DNA of 64,000 nucleotides from Armigeres subalbatus (taxonomy: Eukaryota > Arthropoda > Insecta > Diptera > Culicidae): NCBI RefSeq assembly GCF_024139115.2, contig NC_085139.1:68615203-68679202 (forward strand). The letters are read 5' to 3'. The position numbers were made by a program, and so were the translations under genes. Positions 32,519 to 43,700 of this stretch are shown here, piece by piece. The notes beneath the pieces were generated by a model that saw only the letters and a list, made by a program, of their open reading frames with translations, did not search any database and was not told the DNA's origin. Position 1 is the first letter of the stretch; every line of letters begins with the position of its first letter.

Positions 32519-32763
32519 TTGGTGACAACAATAAATTTTCCTTACAAGATCCCCGGAGATTCACATGCAGATATGGGTGATCTTACGATATCACCGTCGA
32601 ACTGTCCAGTCTGTGATCGCCCGGACAGCGCCGAGGACATGGTGGCGTGTGATGGATGTCAGTCTTGGTACCATTATAGCTACGCAGAAGTCGATGCAAG
32701 TGTAGCTGACCAGCCGTGGCAGTGCACGTCTTGCGGCATTTTAAACTGAACTCAGGTTCCATC
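32519..32763 (+). pseudogene. BEL/Pao element 2: gag N-terminus with PHD-type finger
   Basis: A 76-residue frame ends in a PHD-like zinc finger: C29 and C32 (CPVC), C44 and C47 (CDGC), H52, and C69 and C72 (CTSC). The Cys expected three residues after H52 is Tyr55. Several mosquito BEL/Pao gag proteins start with such a finger, and the downstream pieces at 33780 and 37880 continue a BEL gag, so I assign it to the same element rather than to a host PHD protein. A hAT remnant interrupts the gag immediately after it. Confidence 0.65.
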
Positions 32764-32764
32764 G

Positions 32765-33770
32765 CAAGTAGGGTGTACTAACTGGTAATACCGAAACCGG
32801 TAATACTGGTATTACCGGCCAATTTTGAGTACCGAAAATACTGGTTTTAGAGACGAAAAATACCGGTATTTTCGGTATTTCAAATTTTGCTGTTGGTATA
32901 AAAAATCACGAATAGTTTTCAGTTAAATAACGATTCACCGTGCCACAAACACTTACAACAATTGAATGCGCGTATGAATGAACATTTGCGCATCATTGAC
33001 AACGTTCACGTTCAAAGAGTTTTAGGGGGCCGTTCAAAAAACTTTGATCGATTTGAAACTGCGATCCAAACTTGTCTTATGTGGTTATGATTTTTGTTTT
33101 CGGTAGGTGAAATAATTCAAGCCCTCAAACCTGTTCAAGCTGCTATGGAACTACTTTGCTGACGTGGCAATTATCTAGTAAAGCCACAGAAATTGTTTCC
33201 ATTGCGATGCTCTCAAAGAATGATCAAAGAGACCATCAGAATACGCTGATTTGTTTGCTTTTCTGAATTATCCTGTCGAAAAGCAATTGATCAGACCTGA
33301 TTTTGGCATTTTCTTCAAGACATCCATCTTTGATTAAGCAAGTGGACGAGATCTTGAAGCGTCTAATCATTCATGCATCAGAGCAGTATGCATAAGTAAC
33401 GACCACACCTGACGACCAGTGCATAGAAGATATCTCTATAGGGGGTTTTTCTGGTTTATCGGTAAAAGAACAACTCGTAAAGAGACTGCAGCAGAGCAAA
33501 ATACTTCTACTATGAATCTAAAGGGGGCAAGTACTTGAGATTGATTTTCGGCGCTCTTGGAACCATTCGTCCAACTTCGATTGAACCAGAAAAAGCATTC
33601 TCAGGAGCTGGCAACATTGTCAACAAAATCCGCTGCGGATTGGGAGATGAATTGCTCAGTATGTTATGTCTACTTAAATTCCACTTTGCCCAGCTCAACA
33701 AGCAATGGTTTTTACACTTCAATTATAAATAAATATTGTTTTCACCCAAATGTTCTGTGTTAACCCAAAT
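32765..33770 (+). pseudogene. hAT transposon remnant with transposase C-terminus
   Basis: The left part (32772-32890) contains repeated ACCGGTAATACTGGTATT motifs typical of hAT termini. Decayed coding traces follow (GEIIQALKPVQAAMELL near 33110). The best-preserved part is 33535-33732: LRLIFGALGTIRPTSIEPEK, then AFSGAGNIVNKIRCGLGDEL and LLSMLCLLKFHF, a hAT C-terminal dimerisation domain. Catalytic parts cannot be followed because of stops and frameshifts. It lies between two pieces of one BEL gag, so it inserted into that element. Confidence 0.8.
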
Positions 33771-33779
33771 GGACTTTAT

Positions 33780-34388
33780 TAAGAAACCAGATCTTCAGGC
33801 TGAGTTAGAAATGAAAAATAAAAAGTAATTGCTAGCGAAACAGAACAGGGACCGCGAGTTAGCTTTAGAAGCCAAAAGAATAGCAGAAGAGAAGGCCTTT
33901 GAGGAGAAAAAAATAGAAGAGGACGATAAAGGCCGTAAGGCGTTGTTGGAGATGAGACGATTGTCACTAGAAGCCAAAAAGTACATCGTTTGGCAATGAA
34001 GTGGCAGTGAAGTATCAAGTGTAAGTGGAAGCGTGGTAACTAATTCTAAATAGAAAGTAAATACGAAGTTGGTTCCCGAGCAGCACAAGTCAGACATAAA
34101 TGGTTGCAGCAACTTGATTGTGACCAAATCTGGTCACATATGAGTTGCAGTAACCTACGTGGTACATGTGTGCTGCTAGGGTTGCAAAAATCAGGCAAGC
34201 AGACAGAGGTAGACATGAAATCCACGTCAGCGGCAGAAAGCATCAACAACGTGTTGGAGAAAGTAGATCAAGACGAATTCGGAGCAGCCTTTGGAGTATC
34301 AAGGAAAACTCGCACCAACAATCCAAATGAAGACGTAGCGTGCGGTGAACGTCAAGGAGTAGCAAGCGCTGTAGTAGATAATCAAGAA
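33780..34388 (+). pseudogene. BEL/Pao element 2: gag coiled-coil region, split by a MITE
   Basis: 33783-34005 encodes a charged, helical segment (KKPDLQAELEMKNKK, one stop, then NRDRELALEAKRIAEEKAFE and RKALLEMRRLSLEAKKY), followed by a Ser/Val-rich stretch (SGSEVSSVSGSVV). This order is seen in mosquito BEL gag proteins downstream of the PHD finger. The 107-bp MITE at 34075-34181 interrupts it. The rest (34182-34388) ends in VVDNQEY, where the 3.5-kb foldback element begins; the gag sense resumes at 37880. Confidence 0.65.
34075..34181 (+). mobile_element. 107-bp MITE, copy 1
   Basis: The ends CCCGAGCAGCACAAGTCAGA and GTGTGCTGCTAGGG form short imperfect TIRs (CCC(G/T)AGCAGCAC). A copy of the same length and in opposite orientation lies at 48180-48286, which confirms both boundaries. 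It has no coding capacity. It interrupts BEL element 2. Confidence 0.8.
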
Positions 34389-35380
34389 TATGGGTCATTC
34401 CGCGCCAAGTGACCGAGAAAAAGTGAAAACTTGCAGGTGAATACTATGAATTCCAACCAAAATAGGTGTACCTACTTACTTTGAGCCTACATTTCGAAAA
34501 AGCATTTGATCCGACCGTTTGAGCCGCCCCTCCGGCCAAACACTCCTCCCCGTTTTTGAAGATTTTTAAAAACATGCCATTTTAAATAATCGATATCTCC
34601 GCCCCTGATAAAGCTACAAAAAACGTTAGTACCAGTTTTCCGCTTGAAATTTTGTGAAGATTTTACAAAAAATATTTCAGATGCAAAGCAGTGTTGCCAA
34701 CTACATTATTTTTATAAAAAAAATAAAAAAAAGCATTTTTCTCAAAATACGTATAATTTTTTTTTTGATTTCTCAGCGGATTTGAGTTTATCAGGCAATT
34801 TCCTGTCAGAAACACTTATCGTTACAAAGTAAAATGAGCAGTTTCTGAGTTATGACGGTTTTAGTTAGGCAAACCTTCGATTTTCATTCAGCATATCGTT
34901 CAATTCGTTATGTAAAGGTAAACAACTATGATAATGTATTTTTTTAGTTTTATTCGAATATTTTACAAAAAAAAACATATTTTTGCAGCACATAATGCTT
35001 TTAAGGCCAGTGATGCCAGATTTCAACTGAATATGTTTTAATGGTTTAAAGTTATTTTTGCAATTCCTGATCATAATACCTGGTTTACAGTTCGTCTTTG
35101 ATTTATAAAACAGCCTACTTTTCCATACCAACGAAATGGGTGATTTAATGACCATTATGCAACTCAAATGAGTTGCATAAATTTCATTATAGCACTCATT
35201 TGGGTGCTTTAATGAAAAACCAACATTAGGACGGTAGTTACATGACTGCATTTTGCTCGACTAGCTCTGCTGGTGGGCTACAAAGGTTCAGTTTCAATAG
35301 TTCTTAAACGACGGACATGCTTTGATTCCATTAACTTCAATGAGATCAAGTTTTGCTCCCGTAAACATCAGTTTGAAGTA

Positions 35381-35917
35381 CCGTCAACTGGGGGAAGATG
35401 ATCGTTTTTAAGACAAAACATGCAATAACAATGTGTGTTTACATTTTAAATCGAAACAAATATTTTCAAAACATGTACTGCTATACGTTGCAATAATCAA
35501 CAACTTTAGTTTTCTAAAATGCGTGCGCATTTATTAAAATAAATTAAATTATCACACATTTTTTGAGTAATCTGGTTTGGGGTGAAGTTGATCAAGACAG
35601 CTCTACTAAAATCATTATGACCTAGTAGCCAAAATACACTAGGTTATTTGTATGAATGTTGAATTTCATACGTAAAGAAGTCTACGAAGTCAATATTTGA
35701 AACGAAAATAGCGTCATTTATGACTATCTCTCTCTTTCTTTCACAAAATACATTTTCATGATTATAATCGAACCACTCGGATTTCTACCTAGCGGTAACA
35801 TTACTTGAACTGAAAACTGATTGTTGACTACCGTTTTATAAAAAAAATGTGGCACTTTTGACTGACACATCAAATGATCATCTTCACCTCAATGATCATC
35901 TTCCCCCCAGTTGACGG
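35381..35917. mobile_element. 537-bp MITE, TA flanks
   Basis: The ends CCGTCAACTGGGGGAAGATG and its reverse complement CATCTTCCCCCCAGTTGACGG are near-perfect inverted repeats of about 24 bases, flanked by TA on both sides. This fits a Tc1/mariner-type non-autonomous element. It is nested in the 3.5-kb foldback element. Confidence 0.85.
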
Positions 35918-36077
35918 TACTCGTGGATTACACATACACATGCTGTATGAGTGTCTGCTGCTCCTGCTAAAACGCATTCGGGCGGCCGATGTTCGGCGAA
36001 AAAACATTTTTTCCTTGAAGAGAGCATATATTTCAGACAGACAGACTTTTTGTATGATTTCTTGTAGGAGAGGATTA

Positions 36078-36213
36078 CTGCCGTAATCTGGAAAAGTGAC
36101 GTAACAGCCATTTTACAACATAGAAAACATTCTGTTAAAGAGCTAGATGAGTAGTACTCGTTAACACCATTTTTGGAAAATGGCGTATACGTCACTTTTT
36201 AAGATTACGGCAG
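36078..36213. mobile_element. 136-bp hairpin MITE, ATTA flanks
   Basis: The ends CTGCCGTAATCTGGAAAAGT and, on the minus strand, CTGCCGTAATCTTAAAAAGT are inverted; the arms continue as GACGTAACAGCCATTTT and GACGTATACGCCATTTT. ATTA flanks both sides (36074-36077 and 36214-36217). No coding capacity. Confidence 0.8.
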
Positions 36214-36424
36214 ATTACCCCTCTTAAGATTGGGGCAGCACAAAATACCTTTTGTGTCAACGTATTTTTTTTCATGTTCCTTACTAAGCGTTCTGAACAC
36301 TGAAATTCGTCTGAAGCTAATAAAATTTTGATAATTATGTCAGAACATAAATTTATAATCAATAAGGGGTGGTTAATAAACCACGATACATTTTCAAACC
36401 CCATTTTCTTTAATTCCTTAGTAC

Positions 36425-36740
36425 TTTCGATTGTATTTGGATTGGTTTTAGATTGGATTTGGATTGAATTTCAAACGATTTGGATTAGTTTTGTATTGGA
36501 TTGAATTTGGATAGGATAGGATTTGGAACAGCTTTGGATTGGATTAGATTTGGATCTGAATTGAATCAGATTTTGATTGGATCAGATTTAGATTGAATTT
36601 GGATCTGATTTGAATTGGATTTGTATATGATTTGACTGGATTCTGATTTGCTTTGGTTTGAATTTGGTCTAGATACGGATTGGATTTCGATTAGATTTTT
36701 CAATTGAATTTATATTGTTTTTGGATTGGACATGGATTTT
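36425..36740 (+). repeat. GGATTTGGATT-type minisatellite (long array)
   Basis: About 300 bases of degenerate GATTTGGATTGGATTTGGA-type units, the same unit as at 25300-25395. It is part of the centre of the foldback element. Confidence 0.7.
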
Positions 36741-37879
36741 GCCGACCAGCACAGTTCAGCATTCATATTTTCATTTGTTTTGGATACCTAAAGAAGGCTT
36801 TTTACTTCTTAAAATTTGTTGTTCTTTAGTAATTCGTTTATTAGTATTCCAAATCTAATAATTACTTATAAGATTCAAATCTAAAAGCTGGTATAGATTT
36901 TATGACAAAAAAGGAACCTGAGTATGAATCAAGAGTTGTCTTTCGCGGCACATCAATGATTATCCCGCGACTGCCCTGGGGGTCGATAAGTGTTTTTGAC
37001 AAGAAATTGTCTGATAAACTCAAATCCGCTGAGAAATTTGAAAAAAATATACGTATTTTGAGAAAAATGTTTATTTTTTTTTTTGATAAACATAATGTAG
37101 TTGGCAACACTGCTTTGCATCTGAAATATCTTTTGTAAAATCTTCACAAAATTTCAAGCGGAAAACAGGTACTGACGTTTTTTGTAGCTTAATCAGGGGC
37201 GGAGATATCGATGATTGAAAATGGCATGTTCTTCAAAAACGGAGAGGAATGTTTGGCCGGAGGGGCGGTTCAAACGGTCGGATCAGATGCTTTTTCGAAA
37301 TGTGGGCTCAAAGTAAGTAGGTACACCTGTTTTGGTTGGAATTCATAGTATTCACACGCAAATTTTCACTTTTTCTCGGTCACTTGGCGCGGAATGACCC
37401 AAATAAGATTTACTAAAGCTGCCATATCTCAGCAACGGCGCATTTTACTTTGTATCGATAAGTGTTTCAGACTGGAAAAAGCCTGTTAAGCTCGAATCCG
37501 TTGAGAAATCAAAGAAAAAAATATACGTATTTTGAGAAAAATGCTTTTTTATTATTTTGTGAGAAAAATAATATAGTTGGCAACACTGCTCAGCATTCAA
37601 AGTATTTTTTCTGAAAACTTCATCAAATTTCAAGCGGAAAACTGGTATTAAACTTTCTTGTAGCTTTATCGGGGGCTGAGATATCGATATTTGAAAATAG
37701 CATGTTTTTAAAAATCTCCAAAAACAGGGAGGGGTTTCTGGTCGAAGGGGCGGTTCAATCACCATGATCATATGGTTATTCAAAATAATGGACCAAAACT
37801 AATATGTGCTAGGTATTTTTCATTATTTTTAAATAGGTTAATTGCACGTGCTCGGTCACTTGGCGCGGAATGACCCATA

Positions 37880-40150
37880 TTACGGTCCAACTAGCAGACA
37901 GTTGGCAGCGCGACTGGTAATGGGAAAGGTTTTGCGAACATTTTCCGGGAATCCGGAGGAATGGCCAATATGGATTGGCAACTTTGAACGATCGACAGTT
38001 ACGTGCGGATTCTCGATGGATGAAAACCTAATCCGGCTTCAGTGCAGTCTCAAGGGACCGGCTATGGAAACGTGCGGTGCAGATTGCTTTTTCCTGGAAG
38101 CGTTCCTCACGTCATCAAAACTTTGCAGATGCGGTATGGTCGACCTAAAACGTTGATAAGGGCACTTATCGAAAAGATTCAACAGCTACCTCCACCAAAG
38201 ATGGAAGTTTGGTCGAACATTTGAAGACATCGAAGCAACAGATCGTCATTGCTGCACGACCTGGTTGTAAAGCTTCCCGTGGATTGCCGTATGAAATGGT
38301 CAGCTTACAAAAGTACCATTCCGATAGTAAACCTTGGAACCTTCGGATCTTTCATGCCATCGTTGGTAGAACTAGCATACGATATTATGGATGACAAGCC
38401 GAGTACGAAGGCCTTGAAAGCTAAACCGAAGCCCAAAGACCGAAGCTTCATTCACGCATACGCAGAAACAACTTCGGCTGCATTAACTTCAAACAAGAGC
38501 ACATCAGCCCCTCCGGTAGAAAGGTCTGTGCTGCCTGCAAGAAAGAAGGACACAAGGTGACGGAATGTTTCACTTTTAATGCAATGAAAGTCGACGATCG
38601 CCTCAAAGTCGTCAGTCAGAATGCGCTTTGTAGAACCTGTTAGAATCAACACGGCAAATGGCCGCGTAAAACGTGGCAATCATGCGAAATTGAAGGATGT
38701 CGTCTTCGTCATGCCACATCAGTCTTCTCACTCGTAGCGTCAACAAGTCATTCGGTATTACGTGGTGATGGCCCAATATTTCGTATTATACCAGTTACGC
38801 TGTACGCGGAAGAGCAGAAAGTGAATGTATTTGCATTTGTTGACGAAGGTTCGCAGATTTCTCTTTTGAAAGAAGCAGTAGCTCAGCAGCTTGGCGTTAC
38901 TGGTCCATCCAGCACCCTAAGCCTACAGTGGACGGGAAGAGGCCAACTCACGTGTCATCCAGATAGAAATCTCAGGCGTTGCGTCAACCAACCACTACAA
39001 GATAGTTGATACACGTACTGTAAAAGGCCTCCGACTGCCATCACAATCCTTGTGCGGGAACTCAAGTGAAAGGTTACGCCCACCGTGCTACTGACGAAGA
39101 AATCGTTAATACGAAATCTGGACAATGCTGATATTTACCGTTAGGAGTTGTTCTTAATCCTAAGAAACCAACCAAGGTTCGAATCATTTGGGATGCTGCT
39201 GCGAAAGTACAGGGAGTTTCACTCAATTCAGCTCTCCTAAAAGGTCCAGATTACTTCTCTTATTTAAGTTTTTTATCACTTTCGTCTCTACGCTATCGCA
39301 ATAACGGGGGACATAAAGGAGATGTTTCACCGCCTAGTGATCCGTCAGGAAGATCGTCAATTCCAGCGATTTCTGTGGCGAGATTGTGTTTCATCTGAAC
39401 CAGAAGTATTTGTCATGGATGTAGCTATATTCGGTGCCACATGCTCTCCAAGTTGCGCACAATACGTCAAGAACAAGAATGCGGAGGAATATGAAGAAGA
39501 ATGGCCCAGAGCAGCGACAGCAATCAAACGGTATCACTACGTCGGATGACTATCTCGGTCCATTCAACGGTTGGAACTCCAAGCGACCGTATTAGGGACA
39601 CGGTTGCTTACCAATGTTATATCTATGCACGACCTTCCCGTCATGCGTCGTGTGCTGTGGACCGATTCGCAGACAGTGCTAGCATGGCTACGTTCCGGTC
39701 ACCGACGATATCAACATTTCGTTGGATTCCATGTAGCAGAAATCCTGTCCACAACGGATGTACACTTGTACAGGAATAGCGAAAAATTTACACTGACAAT
39801 ATGGCAACGAAATGGAGTAAAGGACCTAGGTTTGAGAAAGACAGTCCTTGGTTCGGGGGCCGGAGTTTTTATGGAATCCAGAATGTTTCTGGCCGGAACA
39901 AGAGGTGTTGCCGTGTACCACAAGTGAAGAAATACGTCTCGTATGTATCCACGTTGAAAAGAACGTTTCATTAGTTCAAGTCGAAAGGTTTAGCAGATGG
40001 GAGAAGGTGCTGCATGCAACAGCATATGTACATCGTTTCATCATAAATTTGAGAGAAAGATGCGTGGTGAACAGCTAGAATTAGGAGTATTGAACAAGGA
40101 GGAATTGGCAATCGCAGAGGTTACGTGGCTCAAGCAAGCACAGCAGGAAT
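37880..40150 (+). pseudogene. BEL/Pao element 2: gag C-term, protease, RT and RNase H remnants
   Basis: Gag resumes with GPTSRQLAARLVMGK and FSGNPEEWPIWIGNFERST (37890-38040). It is frameshifted near 38060 (MRYGRPKTLIRALIEKIQQL), then reaches a Cys-rich zone near 38530-38690. A protease-like VDEGSQISLLKEAVAQQLGV lies at 38839-38900. RT traces are [20 protein letters not shown] (39155-39215), [20 protein letters not shown] (39318-39380) and the YxDD box zone near 39535, broken by a frameshift. An internal deletion joins RT to an RNase H segment (RRVLWTDSQTVLAWLRSGHR, about 39650-39710). The last recognisable part, EELAIAEVTWLKQAQQE, at about 40100-40150, is upstream of integrase, which is absent. 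A GAGAAGTG minisatellite replaces the 3' end. Inactive. Confidence 0.8.
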
Positions 40151-40640
40151 GAGATGTGTGAAGTGAGAAATCAATAGGGAGAAGTGAACAGTTAAAAGGG
40201 AGAAGTATGAAATTCGAAATGAGAAGTGAAAAGTGAGAAATGAGAAGTGAGAAGTGCAAAGTAAGAAGTGAGGTGAGTGAAGTGAGAAATGAGAGGTGAG
40301 AAGTGAGAAGTTAGAAGTGAGAAGTTTGAAGCGAGTAGTGAGAAGTGAAAAATAAGAAAAGAAAGTGATAAGTGAAAAGTTAGAAGTTAGTAGTGAGAAG
40401 TCAGAAGAGAGATATAAGAAGTTATAATTGAGAAGTGAAAAATGAGAAATGAGAAATGAAATGTGCTAAGTGAGAGGTGGGAAATTAATAGTGCAAAGTG
40501 AGAAGTGCAAGGTGAGACGTGAGCAGTGGGAAACGAGATGTGCGAAGAGAGAGAAGTAATTAGTGAGAAGTGAAAAGTGAAAATGAAGAGTGAAATGCAA
40601 GTTGTGAGAAAAGAGTAGTACGAAGTGAGAAGTGCGATAC
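40150..40640 (+). repeat. Purine-rich GAGAAGTG minisatellite
   Basis: About 490 bases of 7-8 base units GAGAAGT(G/T), with GAAAAGTGAGAAATGAGAAG variants; the plus strand is almost pure purine plus T. It is followed directly by a pyrimidine-rich tract. A small array of the same unit lies at 49435-49530. Confidence 0.9.
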
Positions 40641-40730
40641 GAGATTCTTTCCCTTCTCTTCTTTCTATTTTCTTCTTCCTTCTTCTGTCGTTCTTCTCCT
40701 TTCTGTCATGTATCTCTCCACTCACTTCTA
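40641..40730 (+). repeat. Pyrimidine-rich tract next to the purine array
   Basis: TTCTTTCCCTTCTCTTCTTT and similar CTT-rich sequence ends in CACTTCTAACTACTACTAC. Together with 40150-40640 this makes a purine-to-pyrimidine switch that could pair as an imperfect hairpin. Confidence 0.65.
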
Positions 40731-43700
40731 ACTACTACTACTATGCTTTTCACTTCATAATTCAAGCTCTATCTGGAATAAGGGCGAATGTCGCAAGAGA
40801 GAATCCTCTTCACCGACTTTCCCTCATTTAAATTAAAGAGACAAGCAGATGATTTATTTGCGGTTTTTTCCCTTTTAGTATCAAGTACTGGGTGTTAGCC
40901 TAATCCGTTAAGCCAGCGCGCGCATCTATCATCATAGTGTCTACACCACTCGCAACCCTGCGAGCGATGTGAGAATACGGTTGACGTGGATGACAGGTAT
41001 ACGACCTGGTATTGGGTGAGTCTGAGAATGCACAAAACAGAGAGAAAAGGAGGAACAAATAGAAAAGAAGTCTGCAAGTCAAGTATTGTGAGGAAAGATA
41101 GATAAAATTAACTTAATTCTAGTTCAATAATTCCAAGTGGGCTTGTGCACAAATCTATATTGGAACCGGTAACCTAAACCTATTCCGCGACCTATTGTCT
41201 ACTCGCCATACATGCTACTATGAACTAGGTGAGGTGAAGTAATTGGATTTACGACTACAGCTTATCTACTTGAACCTTGTAAACTACGTGGAATTATACT
41301 TCAACACTGGGTATTTCAGATATACTGATTTTTTTGTAAAATAGGTCTCTTTAGACAAATAAACCGTTGAAGCATATGGGGTTAGCACTTGGCTCTATGA
41401 CGTTCCATAATGACAAGCATGAAAAGAATAAGCAAGAGCACAGAAATAAGCGAGAAAGATGAATATTAGGAAAGTATGAATTATGGAAAGAAGAAAAATA
41501 TGATGAACGTGTAGAATTAGGTGATGAATAAACAATAAGGAAAATAAATAGAAAAAGGGAGAGAAAAAGATAAAAAAATAACCAGAACTGATACATTCTC
41601 CTTCTTTTTCATCACGCCGTACCAAAATTACCATAAGGTGTGAAATTTCACTGGAGCACATACCTCAGCACAACACTTCCCTAACCCGTGACACACTACA
41701 GCACCAACATCACCTCGAACGAAATCTCATTTCACCGTTTACATAAAACATCTCTCCTTTCCGAAGAAATGGATGCCAAGTTAGGCGTCGAAAACGACGA
41801 CAAACGGGAGAAGTTGGAAAATTACGGCAGCGTCGTTGGGCGAATTGCTTAAATGCCTCACTCGTTTAGCGTTGTCCCTTCGTGCTCCATCCCAGCTCAC
41901 CTACCGAACTGCCTACTTACCAACGGCATTAGGGAACACATGCTGACACGTTTGAGTCAAATTTTAGAATCGCAGGTTCGGTGCCGCTCTCGGTGGACGG
42001 AATTCGACGGGGGCCCGTGGATCGGTGAAATTCCGAGTCGTGACATTGCCTGGCGTTCGACCCGGGCGGGTGCGGAATGGCACGCCAAGTCGAAGCAGTA
42101 CAAATTGAGATGGTATTAATTACCAATTAATTAGACATTCTGGGACATTCGTGGGTATTTTTGTTTTGTGTTGTGTTTTTTTAATTGGATTTTTTTGCCT
42201 AGGCGTGCGAAGGCGTATTGTGTAGCGACCTTGAATACGAAGTACGAACACACGATCGAACTTGCTTGGAAACAAATGTCTCCGTCTCTCAGTTTTCCCA
42301 AGTTTTCGCTATGTCGACCTAATAACATTTCCCAAAAACATCAACGCTCCATCAACAGTTGCACTTCAGTCTTACAACTGGAGCACCAATTCCGTTGCTT
42401 TCAAGCGATCCATTCCTCCTGTAAATCATTTCCGAAACGTTTCACCTTCGGACACCGGTACTTGTTGAAGCGATTTTGCTTCATTTGACTGACCTTTTCA
42501 GCAGGCGCACTGCATCATTACCACCCCAGCTCAGCTCTGGGGAAAACAGACTACTTAGCAACGTGCGGGATAATCCGGTGCTCGTTGCGCCGCTTACCGT
42601 AGGGTAATACCATCAAGATGAAATAGGTATCCATCGGTACCAGCAACGAGAGTCTCGGCAACGCTAGTCAACGCAAATTGAGGAAAAGGCACCACTTTTA
42701 GCCTCATTGGACGTAATATTTCCATTGCACAGCTTAATGAGAAACGAAACAATGCTTCGGGCCAACAGCCTTGTTTTGAAGTTGCTGAAGCGGAATAGAA
42801 TTCTTCGGTAGTAATTAAATGGCAATTGCGTTGTGAAGAAATGTAGCCAAGAGCTTTCGTTGTCGCAAATTGTGTGCTCAAGGGCTTTTGGATCATTCCT
42901 TAATATAGTTCGAAATATATCATGTTTCTACAACAGTAGTTACAATGTAGAAATCGAGTTTAGTGTTGCTCAATTACGGTGAAGCTGAAGAGTTATTTCG
43001 CATTAGCAAAATAACGACTGGAGCATCATTTGATCATAGAAATCTGATAACGTGAAAAGACAAAATATGGATTCAAAATTGATACGAAATAATATACAAC
43101 ACTCATAATATCGCATCCGTTCGAAGTTCTTCTTATTATACTTCTCCTCGAACGAATTTGAACACAATGAATTTAACCAACTAGTCATCAAGAACCGAAA
43201 AGCCGGCTGGAGGTCAAACAGATGACCCAAAGCAAAAAAAAATGTCGTTAATCAGACCCATTATAATCAACTCGGTTTGTCGCGTGAAAAACACCACCAG
43301 CTGACAATGATGATAATGCTTTCGGACATTATTGGTTCGCTTCGCCACCGTCAAGAGCCGTATCGCGCTACCGTGGATCACTTCTGTTTAGAAAATTGTG
43401 CTCGCGAGTACAAACGCAACAATCCGACACGCGCATCCGCAGAAATACCGAAACCGAGCAGACAGTTTATTGCCGAAAAATCACAAACGTGACAGATGAA
43501 ACCCAAAGACAAATCCATAAATTATCTGATCGTCCACACCGGTAGACGCTAGGCAGGGTGAGCGATTCATAGGAAACGAGAGCTATAACAACCGAAACTA
43601 GAATAGTACCAAGCAAGGCGAGGTTGAACATGACGAATTTTCGCAACCAAGACGAGTAGAGTAGTCACTATTTTTCGTAGAACTTCAAAAGTAAGAATGT

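Larger units (their letters stand above)
34391..37877. mobile_element. 3.5-kb foldback element with ~470-bp inverted arms
   Basis: It begins TGGGTCATTCCGCGCCAAGT and ends with the reverse complement, ACTTGGCGCGGAATGACCCA. TA flanks both sides (34389-34390, 37878-37879). The left arm (34391-34866) is matched by an inverted arm at 37405-37877 and by a further inverted copy at about 36880-37404, so the right side holds two units in tandem. The centre contains two MITEs and a GGATTT minisatellite and encodes no recognisable transposase. It splits the gag of BEL element 2. Confidence 0.85.

Noticed and set aside
32519..32749. Host PHD-finger gene
   Set aside because: Position directly upstream of BEL gag coiled-coil and gag pieces in the same orientation makes a retrotransposon origin more likely.
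33780..34010. Independent coiled-coil host protein
   Set aside because: It contains stops and lies collinear with BEL gag pieces.
40387..40725. Hydrophobic 112-codon minus-strand frame (Ser/Phe/His-rich)
   Set aside because: It translates the complement of the GAGAAGTG minisatellite; its membrane-protein appearance is compositional.
41853..42119. 88-codon frame as a host exon
   Set aside because: GC-balanced sequence but no recognisable domain or splice structure; cannot be supported by sequence alone.
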